Program-made: the position numbers and the translations under genes
Assembly: GCF_000265295.1 (NCBI RefSeq)
Contig: NC_018002.1
Span: 1,302,001 to 1,366,000, forward strand
From: Sulfurospirillum barnesii SES-3
GTDB taxonomy: Bacteria; Campylobacterota; Campylobacteria; Campylobacterales; Sulfurospirillaceae
DNA length: 64,000 nucleotides
Reading direction: 5' to 3'
In this document: one piece after another, positions 46,709 through 56,548 of the stretch
How the letters are laid out: each line of letters opens with the position of its first letter
How positions within the stretch are numbered: position 1 is the stretch's first letter
The notes under the pieces: generated by a model
Database searches by the model: none
What the model was told of the DNA's origin: nothing
What the model saw: only the letters and a program-made list of their open reading frames with translations

Positions 46709-48598
46709 ATGAGAATTAAGCATTTGATCTTGCTAGTAGTATCCATTATTGTGACGATGATTGTGGTCGTTTTATCGACGCTGGGGTATCTTGCTGCAAA
46801 AGAGAATCTTATGGCAAAAATCGACAACCATCTTGCCAATATCACAACGCTTCATGCCAATAAAATTGATAAATTTGTGGCTGAAAAAAAGCGTGTTATG
46901 GAGATGCTTGTTCAAACCCTAGAGACAGTGCCGTACGATAAAGATACGCACCTTAGCTATATGGAAAAAGCTAAAAAAGTGATGAATATCTATGGCGTCT
47001 TTAGCGTGTTTAACGACAATAACTATTTTGATACCGCAGGGTGGAATCCTCCTGAAGCATGGGACTATAAAGCGGAGCCATGGTACAGTAAAACAATCTC
47101 CTCTCGTGATACGGTTGCCATAGGTCCTGATACCTATAAAGATAATCAAGGGAATAATATCTATTACATTTCTGTCAATAAAACATTTTTTAAAGAGGGA
47201 AAACCTTTTGGGGTTGTAGGAAGTGAAATTCATACCAATGTTATCAATGAAGCGATACTAAAGGTTAAAGTTTTGTCAACAGGATTTTTGTATGTGATTA
47301 ACAAAGAGACAGGAATGATTTTATCTCATCCAGACGATAAAAGAGTAGGAACAAATGTCTCTGAGAGTGTTTATGGGCAAATCAAGGGAAAACAAGAGGG
47401 GCAAATTCGATACCGCTCTCAAGACAATAACATAGAAAGAGTGGCTTATTTTGAAACTTTAGATGAGGTGCCTTGGGTTGTGGTGACCACGGTTAATTTT
47501 GATGAAGTGTGTGAACCACTCAACGCATTAATGGTGAAGTTTGTTCTCACTGGCTTACTCTCCTTAGTCTTCTCTCTTGTGGTGGTGTATGGTTTAATCA
47601 ATCGCTCGCTTTTACCTCTAAGTACGATGAAACAGCATGCACGCAATTTAGCAATAGGGGATGGTGATTTGACGCGCGAACTGATGGCTGCTAACAACAA
47701 TGAAGTTTCAGATGCGAGCCGTGAGATCAATACCTTTATTCAAAAAGTTCGCTCCATTATTCAAGGCGCTAAAGAACTTTCCAGTGAAAATTTTTCGGTT
47801 TCACATGAACTCTCTGTGACGACCATCCAAGTGGGAGAACGGGTAGAGAGTTCTGCTTCATTGATTGTCGATACGACCAAAATATCACAAGCGATTAAAA
47901 GCGAAATTGGCACCTCCGTATCTGAATCACAAGAGACACAAGAAGAGATTTTACTCGCAAATCAATCGCTCCAAGAGGCGCAAAACGAGATTATTGCGAT
48001 GTCCAAAAATATCGAAAAATCTGCACAGAGTGAAATAGAAATGGCGCAACGCATGAATGAATTAACCCAAGATGCCGAACAGGTCAAAGAGATTTTGACC
48101 GTCATTAATGACATCGCTGATCAAACCAATTTATTGGCACTCAATGCTGCCATTGAAGCAGCAAGGGCTGGAGAGCATGGACGAGGGTTTGCTGTGGTTG
48201 CGGATGAGGTGCGAAAATTGGCTGAGCGCACCCAAAAAAGTCTTTTAGAGATCAATGCAAAAATCAATGTCATTGTCCAGTCCATCTTCAATTCCAGTGA
48301 ACAGATGAATGCAAATTCACACACCATTGGGCAATTAACAGGCTTTGCCAATACGGTTGAGAACAAAATAGCCAATACCGTCACCGTGATGAATCAAGCT
48401 ACAAAGATGAATGAAAAGATGATTGCAAATTATGGTATGACGGGTCAAAATATTGACAAGATTGTGACTAAAATAGAAAACATCAATGACATTTCATCTG
48501 CCAATGCACGAAGTGTTGAAGAGATTGCTAGTGCAGCAGAACACTTAAATGTTATGACTGAAAAACTCAACAGTATGCTCAATCAATTTAGAACCTAA
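46709..48598 (+). CDS. Membrane methyl-accepting chemotaxis protein with periplasmic Cache sensor
   Basis: The 629-residue protein has TM1 at about 8-30, a periplasmic dCache-like sensor at about 35-275 ([34 protein letters not shown] ... [25 protein letters not shown] ... GVVGSEIHT), TM2 at about 278-300 and a HAMP region. A signalling hairpin follows with the tip [32 protein letters not shown] (near 475-506). Double-Cache receptors usually bind amino acids or small organic acids directly. The adjacent lactate-utilisation genes make an organic acid an appealing but unproven ligand. A good terminator follows the stop. Confidence 0.92.
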   Translation: MRIKHLILLVVSIIVTMIVVVLSTLGYLAAKENLMAKIDNHLANITTLHANKIDKFVAEKKRVMEMLVQTLETVPYDKDTHLSYMEKAKKVMNIYGVFSVFNDNNYFDTAGWNPPEAWDYKAEPWYSKTISSRDTVAIGPDTYKDNQGNNIYYISVNKTFFKEGKPFGVVGSEIHTNVINEAILKVKVLSTGFLYVINKETGMILSHPDDKRVGTNVSESVYGQIKGKQEGQIRYRSQDNNIERVAYFETLDEVPWVVVTTVNFDEVCEPLNALMVKFVLTGLLSLVFSLVVVYGLINRSLLPLSTMKQHARNLAIGDGDLTRELMAANNNEVSDASREINTFIQKVRSIIQGAKELSSENFSVSHELSVTTIQVGERVESSASLIVDTTKISQAIKSEIGTSVSESQETQEEILLANQSLQEAQNEIIAMSKNIEKSAQSEIEMAQRMNELTQDAEQVKEILTVINDIADQTNLLALNAAIEAARAGEHGRGFAVVADEVRKLAERTQKSLLEINAKINVIVQSIFNSSEQMNANSHTIGQLTGFANTVENKIANTVTVMNQATKMNEKMIANYGMTGQNIDKIVTKIENINDISSANARSVEEIASAAEHLNVMTEKLNSMLNQFRT

Positions 48599-48602
48599 AC
48601 TC

Positions 48603-48629
48603 TTAAAAGAGCCATAATGGCTCTTTTAA
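48603..48629 (+). terminator. Terminator after the Cache chemoreceptor
   Basis: TTAAAAGAGCCA (48603-48614) pairs with TGGCTCTTTTAA (48618-48629) with a 3-base loop. The run of T is in the stem itself, as in many bidirectional terminators. Confidence 0.7.
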
Positions 48630-48836
48630 AACAAACTCCTATTTATAGACCCTATTGTAACTTAAAGTAAATAGTTGCCTATCTCTTTGTTTAAATCGTG
48701 AAAATATCATCCAATCATTCTTTCGATGCGATACAATACTTGTGTACCTATTTTAACTTATATAATTTATATTTTTTTAAATTTAATCTTTACATGTAAA
48801 CACTATTTTATCCTAATACCACAAGGGGACGCACCT

Positions 48837-49400
48837 ATGTTTGAAAATTTTAAAGCAAGAGCGGAAGCATCGGGAAATACCGAAGTGAAGCGTTTTGCAA
48901 CGACGAATGAAGCACTTCACTTTATTGAAACATTTTTGGCGCAAGAGGGCGTTAAAGATGAAGTGGGCTCTTACGCTGTTTGGGCAAAGAGTCCCATTTT
49001 AAAGCAGGTGGACACCAAAGCTTGGGCAGAAAAATTTTCAGGGCTTCATTTTGAAGTGACCAAAGCATTAGCAAAAGGTGCCAAAGTGGGGATTACCCAG
49101 TTAAATTGGGGCTTGGCAGAGACGGGCAGTATGGCGCAAGACTCGACCGATGTGGAGCAACGCCTTGCATCAGCACTGGCGTGGATACATGTGGCGATTT
49201 TACCGACGTCAAAAATCATTGCGGATATTCCAGCGTTGATGACTAAAATGCACCCCAAAAATGACAAATACATCACGCTCATCACGGGAGCAAGTAAAAC
49301 AGCAGACATTGAAAGAGTGCTTGCCATTGGGGTGCATGGCCCTGAGCGATTGGTGATTGTGTGTGTCGATGATTTAGAGTTAGAAGGAGCAGCGTCATGA
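48837..49400 (+). CDS. lutC: LUD-domain lactate utilisation protein LutC
   Basis: The protein has about 187 residues. ATG 48837 (MFENFKARAEAS) follows CAAGGGGAC; the upstream extension of the frame to 48726 reads through non-coding sequence with a palindrome copy (48790). Residues about 80-185 carry the LUD fold (GITQLNWGLAETGSMAQDSTD ... VAILPTSKIIADIPALM ... ITGASKTADIERVLAIGVHGPERLVIVCVDD). With LutA and LutB, LutC oxidises L-lactate to pyruvate in a cytochrome-independent manner. The stop overlaps the ATG of the LutB-LutA fusion by 4 bases. Confidence 0.9.
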   Translation: MFENFKARAEASGNTEVKRFATTNEALHFIETFLAQEGVKDEVGSYAVWAKSPILKQVDTKAWAEKFSGLHFEVTKALAKGAKVGITQLNWGLAETGSMAQDSTDVEQRLASALAWIHVAILPTSKIIADIPALMTKMHPKNDKYITLITGASKTADIERVLAIGVHGPERLVIVCVDDLELEGAAS

Positions 49401-51523
49401 AACAAGAACTATCAGCATCTATCCATAAAGCCCTTGAAAATCAAAACCTTGCAGGTATTTTAGACAGGTGGAATTATCCAGCGACACGTGCCAAAGCGTT
49501 TGAAGGGGTTGATTTTGAGGCACTGCGTTCGAAAATCGCAGATATCAAAGGTGATGCGGCGGGTCGTTTAGACGAACTTGCCAATACTTTTAAGAAAAAT
49601 GCGGAAGCCAATGGTATTAAAGTCTTTATCGCCAAAAGTGCGGAAGAAGCACGCCAATACATCGCCAATCTTTGCAAAGAAAAAGGTGTCAAAAAAATCG
49701 TCAAATCCAAATCCATGGCAACGGAGGAGATTCATCTTAACCATTTCCTCGATGAATTTGGCATCCAATCGGACGAAACGGATTTGGGTGAGTGGATCTG
49801 CCAACTTGCACACCAAACGCCTTCCCATATGGTTATGCCAGCCCTTCACTTAACGAAGGAAGAGATTTCAGACCTGTTTGCCGAAGAGACCAAACAACCT
49901 TTGGATAATAACATCCAAAAGTTGGTTAAAGTCGCACGTGCAGCGATTCGTGAGAAATTTTTTGAAGCCGATATGGGTATTTCGGGTGCAAACATTGCTA
50001 TTGCCGAAACAGGTTCCATCGTCATCTGTACCAATGAGGGCAATGCTCGCCTTGTTACAACGCTTCCAAAGGTGCATGTCGCCTTAGTGGGTCTTGAAAA
50101 ACTCGTGCCCAACTACACAGACGCAGCACCTATTTTAGCCGCCCTGCCTCGCAATGCAACCAGTCAGCTCATGACGAGTTACGCATCGTTTATCTCAGCA
50201 CCCACGCTCAACGATGATGGGACGATGAAAGAGGTACATATCGTTTTAATGGACAACAACCGCCTAAAGATGGCAGAAGATCCGAAATTTAAAGAAGCGC
50301 TTCAGTGCATTCGCTGTGCCGCCTGTCTCAATGTATGTCCTGTGTATCGTCTGGTGACGGGACATGTCTTTGGTGACATCTACACGGGTGGTATCGGTAC
50401 GATTTTAACGGCGTGGTTTAATGAGCTTAAATCCGCTGAAGATATTCAAGCACTCTGCATTGGATGTGATAAATGCAAAGAGATATGTGCCGCCAAAATC
50501 GACATCCCAGGGCTTATCTTAGAGATTCGTCGTCGTGCTGCAACCAAAGAGGGTTTGCCATTTATCTATAAAAGTGCGCTTCAAGTCATCAATAACCGCA
50601 AAGTTTTCCACACGATGTTGCGTGCGGCTTCTGTGGTGCAAAAGCCTTTTGTCAAAGAAGGGTTCATCCGTCATCTTCCTATGTTCCTCTCAGGCTTGTC
50701 GGAGTATCGAAGTTTGCCTTCCGTCGCTCCTGTGCCGTTTCGTGATCTTTTCAAAACCATCAAACAACCCAAATGCGACCAAAAAGCGGCATTTTACGCA
50801 GGCTGTGCGCTGGATTTTGTTTATCCAGACGCTGGTGTGGCGATTGTGAAGATTTTAAATAAAGCAGGCATTGAAGTGTTGTTCCCAGAAGAGCAATCCT
50901 GCTGTGGTATTCCACACTGGGGAAGTGGCTCGTTTGATATGGCAGCGGACGCCGCAGAGCGCAATATCTTGCCACTGTTAGAGGGCAATCCTGATTATGT
51001 GGTGGTCAGTTGTGCCAGTTGTACGACTGCGTTGAAAAAAGAGTGGGCGAAAATCCTGAAAGATCAACACCGAGAATCATTAATTCCAGAGGCAAATAAA
51101 GTTGCATCAAAAACCTATATGTTTACCGAACTGGTCGATAAACTCATCAAAGAAAAACGCTTGACGCCTAAAGAAGGCATGGAACTTCACACACTCACCT
51201 ACCATGATTCGTGCCATGCTAAGCGTCATGTGGGGCTTTCCAAAGAGCCACGCGATGCGCTCAGTGCGGCAGGTTATGAGATTAAAGAGATGAATGAGTG
51301 CGATACGTGTTGCGGTATGGGCGGTTCTTACACCATCAAACAACCTGAGATTTCGATGCAAATGCTCAAACGTAAACTCGAAAACATCGAAGCAACAGGT
51401 GCGGAATTTGTCTCCGCTGAGTGTCCAGGCTGTTTGATTCAATTACGAGGCGGGTTGGATAAATCAGGCTCCAAAATCAAAGCCATTCATCCTGCGGAAC
51501 TCATGGTCGATAAGTTCAAATAA
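49397..51523 (+). CDS. Fused LutB-LutA lactate oxidase subunit
   Basis: The 708-residue protein fuses two usual subunits. Residues 1-290 are a LUD domain (SANIAIAETGSIVICTNEGNARLVTTLPKVHVALVGLEKLVP). Residues about 302-375 are a bis-4Fe-4S ferredoxin part with CIRCAACLNVCP and CIGCDKCKEICAAKIDIP. Residues about 455-700 are two CCG domains (SCCGIPHWGSG and NECDTCCGMGGSY), normally the separate LutA. Together with LutC this should oxidise L-lactate and pass electrons to the respiratory chain. The ATG overlaps the lutC stop, so the two gene products are made together. The exact electron acceptor is not known. Confidence 0.9.
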   Translation: MKQELSASIHKALENQNLAGILDRWNYPATRAKAFEGVDFEALRSKIADIKGDAAGRLDELANTFKKNAEANGIKVFIAKSAEEARQYIANLCKEKGVKKIVKSKSMATEEIHLNHFLDEFGIQSDETDLGEWICQLAHQTPSHMVMPALHLTKEEISDLFAEETKQPLDNNIQKLVKVARAAIREKFFEADMGISGANIAIAETGSIVICTNEGNARLVTTLPKVHVALVGLEKLVPNYTDAAPILAALPRNATSQLMTSYASFISAPTLNDDGTMKEVHIVLMDNNRLKMAEDPKFKEALQCIRCAACLNVCPVYRLVTGHVFGDIYTGGIGTILTAWFNELKSAEDIQALCIGCDKCKEICAAKIDIPGLILEIRRRAATKEGLPFIYKSALQVINNRKVFHTMLRAASVVQKPFVKEGFIRHLPMFLSGLSEYRSLPSVAPVPFRDLFKTIKQPKCDQKAAFYAGCALDFVYPDAGVAIVKILNKAGIEVLFPEEQSCCGIPHWGSGSFDMAADAAERNILPLLEGNPDYVVVSCASCTTALKKEWAKILKDQHRESLIPEANKVASKTYMFTELVDKLIKEKRLTPKEGMELHTLTYHDSCHAKRHVGLSKEPRDALSAAGYEIKEMNECDTCCGMGGSYTIKQPEISMQMLKRKLENIEATGAEFVSAECPGCLIQLRGGLDKSGSKIKAIHPAELMVDKFK

Positions 51524-51534
51524 AAACGCTTTAA

Positions 51535-51563
51535 AAGAAGGGTTTTTAACCCTTCTTCTTTTT
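51535..51563 (+). terminator. Rho-independent terminator after the Lut operon
   Basis: AAGAAGGGTT (51535-51544) pairs with AACCCTTCTT (51548-51557), 3-base loop, followed by CTTTTTT, eleven bases after the fusion gene stop. The T-tract merges with a TTACATGTAA palindrome (51562). Confidence 0.85.
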
Positions 51564-51574
51564 ACATGTAACGA

Positions 51575-52225
51575 TTAAATACCTAAATCTTGACGTTTAA
51601 AGTATTCTTGTCCTACCTTACACAAAGGACAGGCTTTAGGTGCTTTTTTACCTCTATGAATGTGCCCACACACTTCACACACCCAAATTTCTTCTTCTTC
51701 ATCTTCGAAAAAACCATCTGCTCTCATTGCATCTTGAAGCGCTTTATATTCACGTTCATGTTCAACTTCTACTTTACCAATAGCGTTAAAAAGACGGGCA
51801 AGCTCTTTGTGTCCCTCTTCTTCAGCAATTTTGGCAAAATTTGGATACATCGTTGTATGCTCATAATTTTCACCTGCCATTGCACTATCAAGGTTTTTGA
51901 GTGTAATCTCAGTCTCAGCCCCATCGACCAATTTGTGGTATGCTTTGAATTCTGCACGTGCGTGCCATTTTTCATTTTCTGCTGCTTCTCTAAAATGACG
52001 AGCAACTGCATGCCAACCCTCTTCTTGCGCAATATCTGCAAATAAATCGTATTTATTACGTGCTTGAGATTCCCCTGCAAAGGCTTTCATTAAATTAACC
52101 GCTGTCAAATTAGTGGTCACACACTCCATTGCTTGCCCACAACAGGTAAGCTTACCGCCGCCTACGTGCTGAACCTCTACTTCATTGCCACATTTACTGC
52201 ATTTATACGTTTCGTACTCTCTCAT
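51575..52225 (-). CDS. rrc: Desulforubrerythrin (Rrc-like peroxidase)
   Basis: The protein has about 216 residues; ATG 52225 follows AAAGGAG, so the frame's earlier ATG at 52255 is not used. Three domains are seen: a desulforedoxin-type iron site (CSKCGNE ... TCCGQAMEC), a four-helix diiron domain with the ligands in [41 protein letters not shown] and [12 protein letters not shown], and a C-terminal rubredoxin-like site ([10 protein letters not shown] ... ACPLCK). This architecture is known from C. jejuni Rrc, which reduces hydrogen peroxide to protect the oxygen-sensitive cell. It is a single gene on the minus strand. Confidence 0.92.
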   Translation of the reverse strand: MREYETYKCSKCGNEVEVQHVGGGKLTCCGQAMECVTTNLTAVNLMKAFAGESQARNKYDLFADIAQEEGWHAVARHFREAAENEKWHARAEFKAYHKLVDGAETEITLKNLDSAMAGENYEHTTMYPNFAKIAEEEGHKELARLFNAIGKVEVEHEREYKALQDAMRADGFFEDEEEEIWVCEVCGHIHRGKKAPKACPLCKVGQEYFKRQDLGI

Positions 52226-52306
52226 ATCAACTCCTTTAAGTGATGGTGTAATCATAGGCTATTTGAACTTATAAAGAAATAAATATTAAACAATAAAAAT
52301 TATTAA

Positions 52307-52900
52307 TTAAAAAATTCCTTTTGCTTTAAAAAACATCTCAATTGATTTAAGGGAAAAAGCTTTATCGTATGTGAATAATTCTTGCCATGTTTTACTTTCC
52401 AAATAACTTCTTGTCTCAATAGTATACTTTGCTTTAATTTGCTCCACAAACTCAATAGAAAAACTTAACAAAAGAGCATATTGTGCAGCAGTCAGTTGTT
52501 TTAAAAGATCAAACAAACGGTAATAGTTTACCATTTTTTTACTCGACTCTTCGCCCATACGCAAAGACCAAATACGCCCTGCAAAATCATGCTGATATTC
52601 TACACCACTACGTGTCTCAAGAGAAAAAGCCCTAAACGAACGCATAAGCTCTTGTTTAGGAAGATAGTGTTTAATATTGTGAAAAAAAATGTAAACGGTG
52701 AGTAAAAAAAGGTCTTCATTACAAGGAGCATATGCTTTGATTTCAAGGCATGTCTCTTTCTCAACGTCTAATTGCATACGAAGATAAGCAAGGTGTTTGA
52801 CACGCCAATTCTCTTTTTCTTCCGCCCTCTTCTGCCACTCAATCAAGGTAGGTCTAGGAATTGCAAAACGATCTACTAAAGGCTTATAGGAAATATTCAT
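52307..52900 (-). CDS. Unknown 197-residue protein
   Basis: ATG 52900 (MNISYKPLVDRFAIPRPTL) follows AAGGACATTTTG; the frame's earlier start at 52918 lacks this support. The N-terminus resembles a helix-turn-helix (YKPLVDRFAIPRPTLIEWQKR), as in phage-repressor-like heads, but the rest (ENWRVKHLAYLRMQLDVEKETCLEIKAYA ... LFLLTVYIFFHNIKHYLPKQEL) is not recognised. No membrane segment of clear length is present. It lies between the desulforubrerythrin gene and the ubiD operon end. Confidence 0.6.
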   Translation of the reverse strand: MNISYKPLVDRFAIPRPTLIEWQKRAEEKENWRVKHLAYLRMQLDVEKETCLEIKAYAPCNEDLFLLTVYIFFHNIKHYLPKQELMRSFRAFSLETRSGVEYQHDFAGRIWSLRMGEESSKKMVNYYRLFDLLKQLTAAQYALLLSFSIEFVEQIKAKYTIETRSYLESKTWQELFTYDKAFSLKSIEMFFKAKGIF

Positions 52901-52990
52901 CAAAATGTCCTTAGTCAAGATACATTATTTTATTACAATTTCTTAAATATATCAATACACTAGAAAAAAGAAAGGCTCTCTATATTTTAA

Positions 52991-53029
52991 TGTATATCAT
53001 TCTTTTGTTTATAAAAAGAATGATATACA
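52991..53029 (-). terminator. Long perfect hairpin downstream of ubiD
   Basis: A perfect 16-bp stem with 7-base loop lies between 52991-53006 and 53014-53029, 11 bases past the ubiD stop. It is AT-rich and could end the haem-operon transcript or act as a stability element. As a palindrome it could alternatively be a regulator site. Confidence 0.6.
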
Positions 53030-53040
53030 TAAGAAGCAAG

Positions 53041-54849
53041 CTAAATATGGAAATGTTTTAAAAAATCTGGGTTATTTTTAATCAGACCACGCTTGATAAG
53101 GGATTTTATAACCTCTTGGTCACAATCCGTATCTTTTGGCCACTCTCTGGTGTAACCATCAAGAGGTGTTTTATGGGTCGCATCAATGCCGATAAATTCA
53201 TCTTCAATGAAAATATCACGCAATGCATCAATATTATTGACCACACGCCAAATTAGCATGTAGGCATTTTCTATATCATTGCTCGAAGCATCCACAATGA
53301 CCAAAAGTTTTAGATGCTCTTTTAAAGGTTTCAAGGCTTCATAGACCTCTTTTCCTACTCTACTCTTTTCCATTGCCAAAACAGTAATCGGCGTCTTCGT
53401 TTGCGTTTTATACTGTTTAAGTGCTTTGATTTCAGGGACTAAAGTGCTTACACGACTTAACAGTGCTTCGTCACTTAAAAGTATTTTAGAAGGAGCATCT
53501 ATCACCCCACTCGTACAATCCACTCCTAATTTTCCACCAAAAAGCGCATTGGGTGAAGCATGATCCAGTGCGTCACATACTCCTTCACTGATAAGAAGTG
53601 ATTTTGCGCTGATGCGATTGAGCATATAGTCCACTACAGCATCATATTCGTCCAAATCAGGCGCATCTTCACCCACAAAAAACGCATGTTTGACAAAACT
53701 CATCTGCCCCACTCCCCAAAACGCATGCATAAACTGCTTGGCATGTCCTGGATAGAGCACATTCATCTTGGCTAAAATGAGATTATGAAACACGCCATTT
53801 TCAGGCATATTATAGTCAATCAAATCAGGTGCTGTGGTTTTTAAAAGCGGTAAGAAAATACGCTCTGTCGCCCATCCCATGTATTTATCTTCTAGCGGAG
53901 GTTTGCCCACAACCGTGGCTTGGTAGACTGGTTTTTCTTTACATGTAATGCAGCTCACATCCATCACAGGGTATGGCTCTTTAAGGGTGTAATAGCCTGT
54001 ATGATCACCAAAAGGTCCTTCAATTTCCATTTTTTCAGGGTCAACCCACCCTTCAATGACAATATCCACATCTTCAGGTACATAAATCGGATTGGTCAGT
54101 GACTTGACCAACCTTGCACTTTTGTCTTTAATAAACCCATAGAGTAAAAGCTCAAACATGCCTATTGGCATCGGCGCTTGCCCACACCAAATATAAAGCG
54201 GATCACCACCAATTCCAATACTCACAGGCATTTTTTGCCCTGCTTTTTTATACTCATGGAAAAAGTGCGCACTGTCTTTATGAATCTGCCAGTGCATCCC
54301 TAAGCGGTTTTTATCGTACACTTGCAGGCGGTACATCCCCAAGTTTTGCTTCGTTCCATCTAAGCTCTGCGTATAAACCTGCCCCATAGTAATAAAAGGC
54401 CCGCCATCTTCGCTCCATGTGGTGAGAATAGGAAAATCATACAAATTGGGGGCATTATACACTTTTGTTTGGCATATCCCCTTGCCTTTTAGTCGCTTAG
54501 GCAACGCATTTTTCAAATTAAACAGCGTTCCTAACATCCCTACTTTATCCATAAACGATGTCGGTGGTTTCATATGCATTAACGCTTCTATCTGTTTTGC
54601 GACATCATTGGGATTTTTACCAAAAATAAGCTCGGTAGCTTTCGTAGAGCCAAACACATTCATCAATACAGGCATATCAAAGCTTTTACTCAGTCGTTTA
54701 CTCACAGGTTTCGTAAATAAAAGTGCTTTTGAGTCCTCTTTTTTTACCTCAATATAAGCTAAATGAGGAATTTCAAGGTCAATATCCAACGCTTCATCAA
54801 TGATGCGTAAAAGATTGTTTTCACGTAAAAGCTCTATGATTCGTTGCAT
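53041..54849 (-). CDS. ubiD: UbiD-family prenylated-FMN decarboxylase
   Basis: The 602-residue protein matches the UbiD family. The N-terminal domain is MQRIIELLRENNLLRIIDEALDIDLEIPHLAYIEVKK. The middle domain has RLQVYDKNRLGMHWQIHKDSAHFFHEY, with the Arg and Glu of the prFMN pocket (EGPFGDHTGYYTL), and the C-terminal domain includes LGVDCTSG. UbiD enzymes decarboxylate aromatic intermediates of quinone synthesis. In this phylum it probably serves the menaquinone (futalosine) pathway, because ubiquinone is absent. It is the last gene of the operon, 9 bases after hemC. The exact substrate is inferred. Confidence 0.9.
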   Translation of the reverse strand: MQRIIELLRENNLLRIIDEALDIDLEIPHLAYIEVKKEDSKALLFTKPVSKRLSKSFDMPVLMNVFGSTKATELIFGKNPNDVAKQIEALMHMKPPTSFMDKVGMLGTLFNLKNALPKRLKGKGICQTKVYNAPNLYDFPILTTWSEDGGPFITMGQVYTQSLDGTKQNLGMYRLQVYDKNRLGMHWQIHKDSAHFFHEYKKAGQKMPVSIGIGGDPLYIWCGQAPMPIGMFELLLYGFIKDKSARLVKSLTNPIYVPEDVDIVIEGWVDPEKMEIEGPFGDHTGYYTLKEPYPVMDVSCITCKEKPVYQATVVGKPPLEDKYMGWATERIFLPLLKTTAPDLIDYNMPENGVFHNLILAKMNVLYPGHAKQFMHAFWGVGQMSFVKHAFFVGEDAPDLDEYDAVVDYMLNRISAKSLLISEGVCDALDHASPNALFGGKLGVDCTSGVIDAPSKILLSDEALLSRVSTLVPEIKALKQYKTQTKTPITVLAMEKSRVGKEVYEALKPLKEHLKLLVIVDASSNDIENAYMLIWRVVNNIDALRDIFIEDEFIGIDATHKTPLDGYTREWPKDTDCDQEVIKSLIKRGLIKNNPDFLKHFHI

Positions 54850-54858
54850 TTTTGCCCT

Positions 54859-55803
54859 TTAAAAAATTTCACTGAGGGCTATTTTCTCAGCACGTTCAAG
54901 CAACTCTTTAGCCCCTTTATCAATCACCTTTTGCGCTAAGGCTTTACCCAGTGTTACAAAATCCGCACGTGTGCCACTCATCGCTTCACTTATCATTTCA
55001 GAGCCATCAGGAAGTCCAATAATTGCCTTTACATGTAAAAAATCACCAAAGACTTGAGCATTTACACCGATGGGCACTTGACACCCACCCTCTAAAAGGG
55101 TTACAAAGTCACGCTCAACCATAGTCTCAACGATAGCATCGGCATCATTTAAGACAGAAACCAAATCCTCTACTTCAGCATCATCCACAATTTCAATCCC
55201 CAATGCGGCTTGCCCAGACGCAGGGATAATATGCTCTTTGGAGATAGGACTAAAATAACGAACCTCTGAAGCTAACCCCAAACGATTAATCCCTGCTGTT
55301 GCTAAAATAATGGCATCAAATTCACCCTCTTTGAGCTTTCGAATACGTGTATTGACATTGCCACGAAGATTTTTAATGACTAAATCAGGGCGAAGAGAGA
55401 GCAATTGCATACGGCGTCTTAGACTGGTTGTACCAACAACTGCACCTTGTGGTAACTCTTCCAAACACCCATATTTTTCAGAAAGCATGGCATCTCTTAC
55501 ATCTTCACGTTTGGTTATCACACCTAGCTTTAAACCTTTGGGAAACTCCATAGGCACATCTTTAAGACTGTGTACGGCAATGTGCGCTTCACCTCGAAGC
55601 ATCGCCTCTTCAAGCTCTTTGGTAAACAGTCCTTTTCCCCCAATTTTAGCCAATGGCGTATCTAAAATCTTATCGCCTTTTGTCATCATGACAGAAAGCT
55701 CTACTTCTAAACCAGGATGGGCTTTTTCAAGTTCTGCTTTGACAAATTCTGACTGCCAAAGGGCAAGTTTACTTCCACGCGTTGCAATAATCAATTTTTT
55801 CAT
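54859..55803 (-). CDS. hemC: Porphobilinogen deaminase
   Basis: HemC condenses four porphobilinogens to hydroxymethylbilane in haem synthesis. The 314-residue protein has [14 protein letters not shown], the substrate-binding segment [13 protein letters not shown] (about 80-92), [24 protein letters not shown] and the cofactor-binding Cys in [11 protein letters not shown] (near residue 241). A TTACATGTAA copy (55029) reads as Leu-His-Val-Lys just after that motif. The gene lies between a small exported protein and ubiD on the same strand. Confidence 0.95.
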   Translation of the reverse strand: MKKLIIATRGSKLALWQSEFVKAELEKAHPGLEVELSVMMTKGDKILDTPLAKIGGKGLFTKELEEAMLRGEAHIAVHSLKDVPMEFPKGLKLGVITKREDVRDAMLSEKYGCLEELPQGAVVGTTSLRRRMQLLSLRPDLVIKNLRGNVNTRIRKLKEGEFDAIILATAGINRLGLASEVRYFSPISKEHIIPASGQAALGIEIVDDAEVEDLVSVLNDADAIVETMVERDFVTLLEGGCQVPIGVNAQVFGDFLHVKAIIGLPDGSEMISEAMSGTRADFVTLGKALAQKVIDKGAKELLERAEKIALSEIF

Positions 55804-55812
55804 TTTTTCTCT

Positions 55813-56157
55813 TTAATGTGATATAAACAGTGTCGTTTTAAGACTTTGTGCACTCTTAAGATCAAGTAAATCCCTGCTCAAGACCACACCATCCGTAAAA
55901 ACAATGTCATTCATACTGATTTTTTTACTTTCAGGCTTAAGCAATGTGACATCCACACGTACCACATATGCTTTCCATGGCTTTAGTTCAGGTACATCTT
56001 TTTTTTCAAGAATACTCACTTTATCAAACGTGTAATTTTCGTTGGCGATAACGCTTTTTTGCACAAACGCAATCACTTTATCATCCAATGTTTCACTTTC
56101 ATCCGCACCTAAAAGTACGAGACTACTTAGCATGAGGATCATCAATAACTTCAACAT
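55813..56157 (-). CDS. Exported protein of unknown function
   Basis: The protein has about 114 residues. ATG 56157 follows GGAGATTATTG, so the TTG one codon earlier is not used. The signal peptide ([20 protein letters not shown]) is followed by a short acidic mature part with DKVIAFVQKSVIANENYTFDKVSILEKKDVPEL. It overlaps the fxsA-like gene upstream and precedes hemC by 9 bases. The function is not recognised; the conserved gene order suggests it is a constant member of this operon in the phylum. Confidence 0.7.
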   Translation of the reverse strand: MLKLLMILMLSSLVLLGADESETLDDKVIAFVQKSVIANENYTFDKVSILEKKDVPELKPWKAYVVRVDVTLLKPESKKISMNDIVFTDGVVLSRDLLDLKSAQSLKTTLFISH

Positions 56158-56548
56158 CAATAATCTCCTCCTCTTTCAAGTGTTTACGCTTATGCTCAAA
56201 ATGAGGCGTTTGCTTGTTTACATGTAAAAACTTTGAAGCCATCAGTGTTGCAAAGGCACTAAATTGTAACAAGAGTCCCACAATGTCACTTAAAAAACCA
56301 GGTAAAATGAGTAAAAATGCTCCAAACAGTGCCCAGAGGTTCAGACGTTCAAACGACTCTAAACTAATCTCTCCTTGCATCAAAGCATTCATATTTTGCA
56401 TTAAGGTCATACGCATATTGGCTAACAAAACAAAGCCAATGATAGCAGAGAAAATAATCTCAATAAAACTTGAAAATGCCCCAATGACAGAAGCGATGTT
56501 TACACTTACCATCACTTCTAAAAAAAGATAGATTAGAAAATATTTCAC
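56123..56548 (-). CDS. fxsA: FxsA-family membrane protein
   Basis: The 141-residue protein is FxsA-like. Hydrophobic segments lie at about 2-20, 24-45 and 70-100, with [18 protein letters not shown] as the family core. The start is a GTG (56548) that overlaps the proS stop by 4 bases. FxsA is linked in E. coli to exclusion of phage T7 by the F plasmid, but its normal role is unknown. A palindrome copy (56218) lies near its 3-prime end. Its C-terminus is hydrophilic and acidic ([17 protein letters not shown]). Confidence 0.8.
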   Translation of the reverse strand: MKYFLIYLFLEVMVSVNIASVIGAFSSFIEIIFSAIIGFVLLANMRMTLMQNMNALMQGEISLESFERLNLWALFGAFLLILPGFLSDIVGLLLQFSAFATLMASKFLHVNKQTPHFEHKRKHLKEEEIIDVEVIDDPHAK

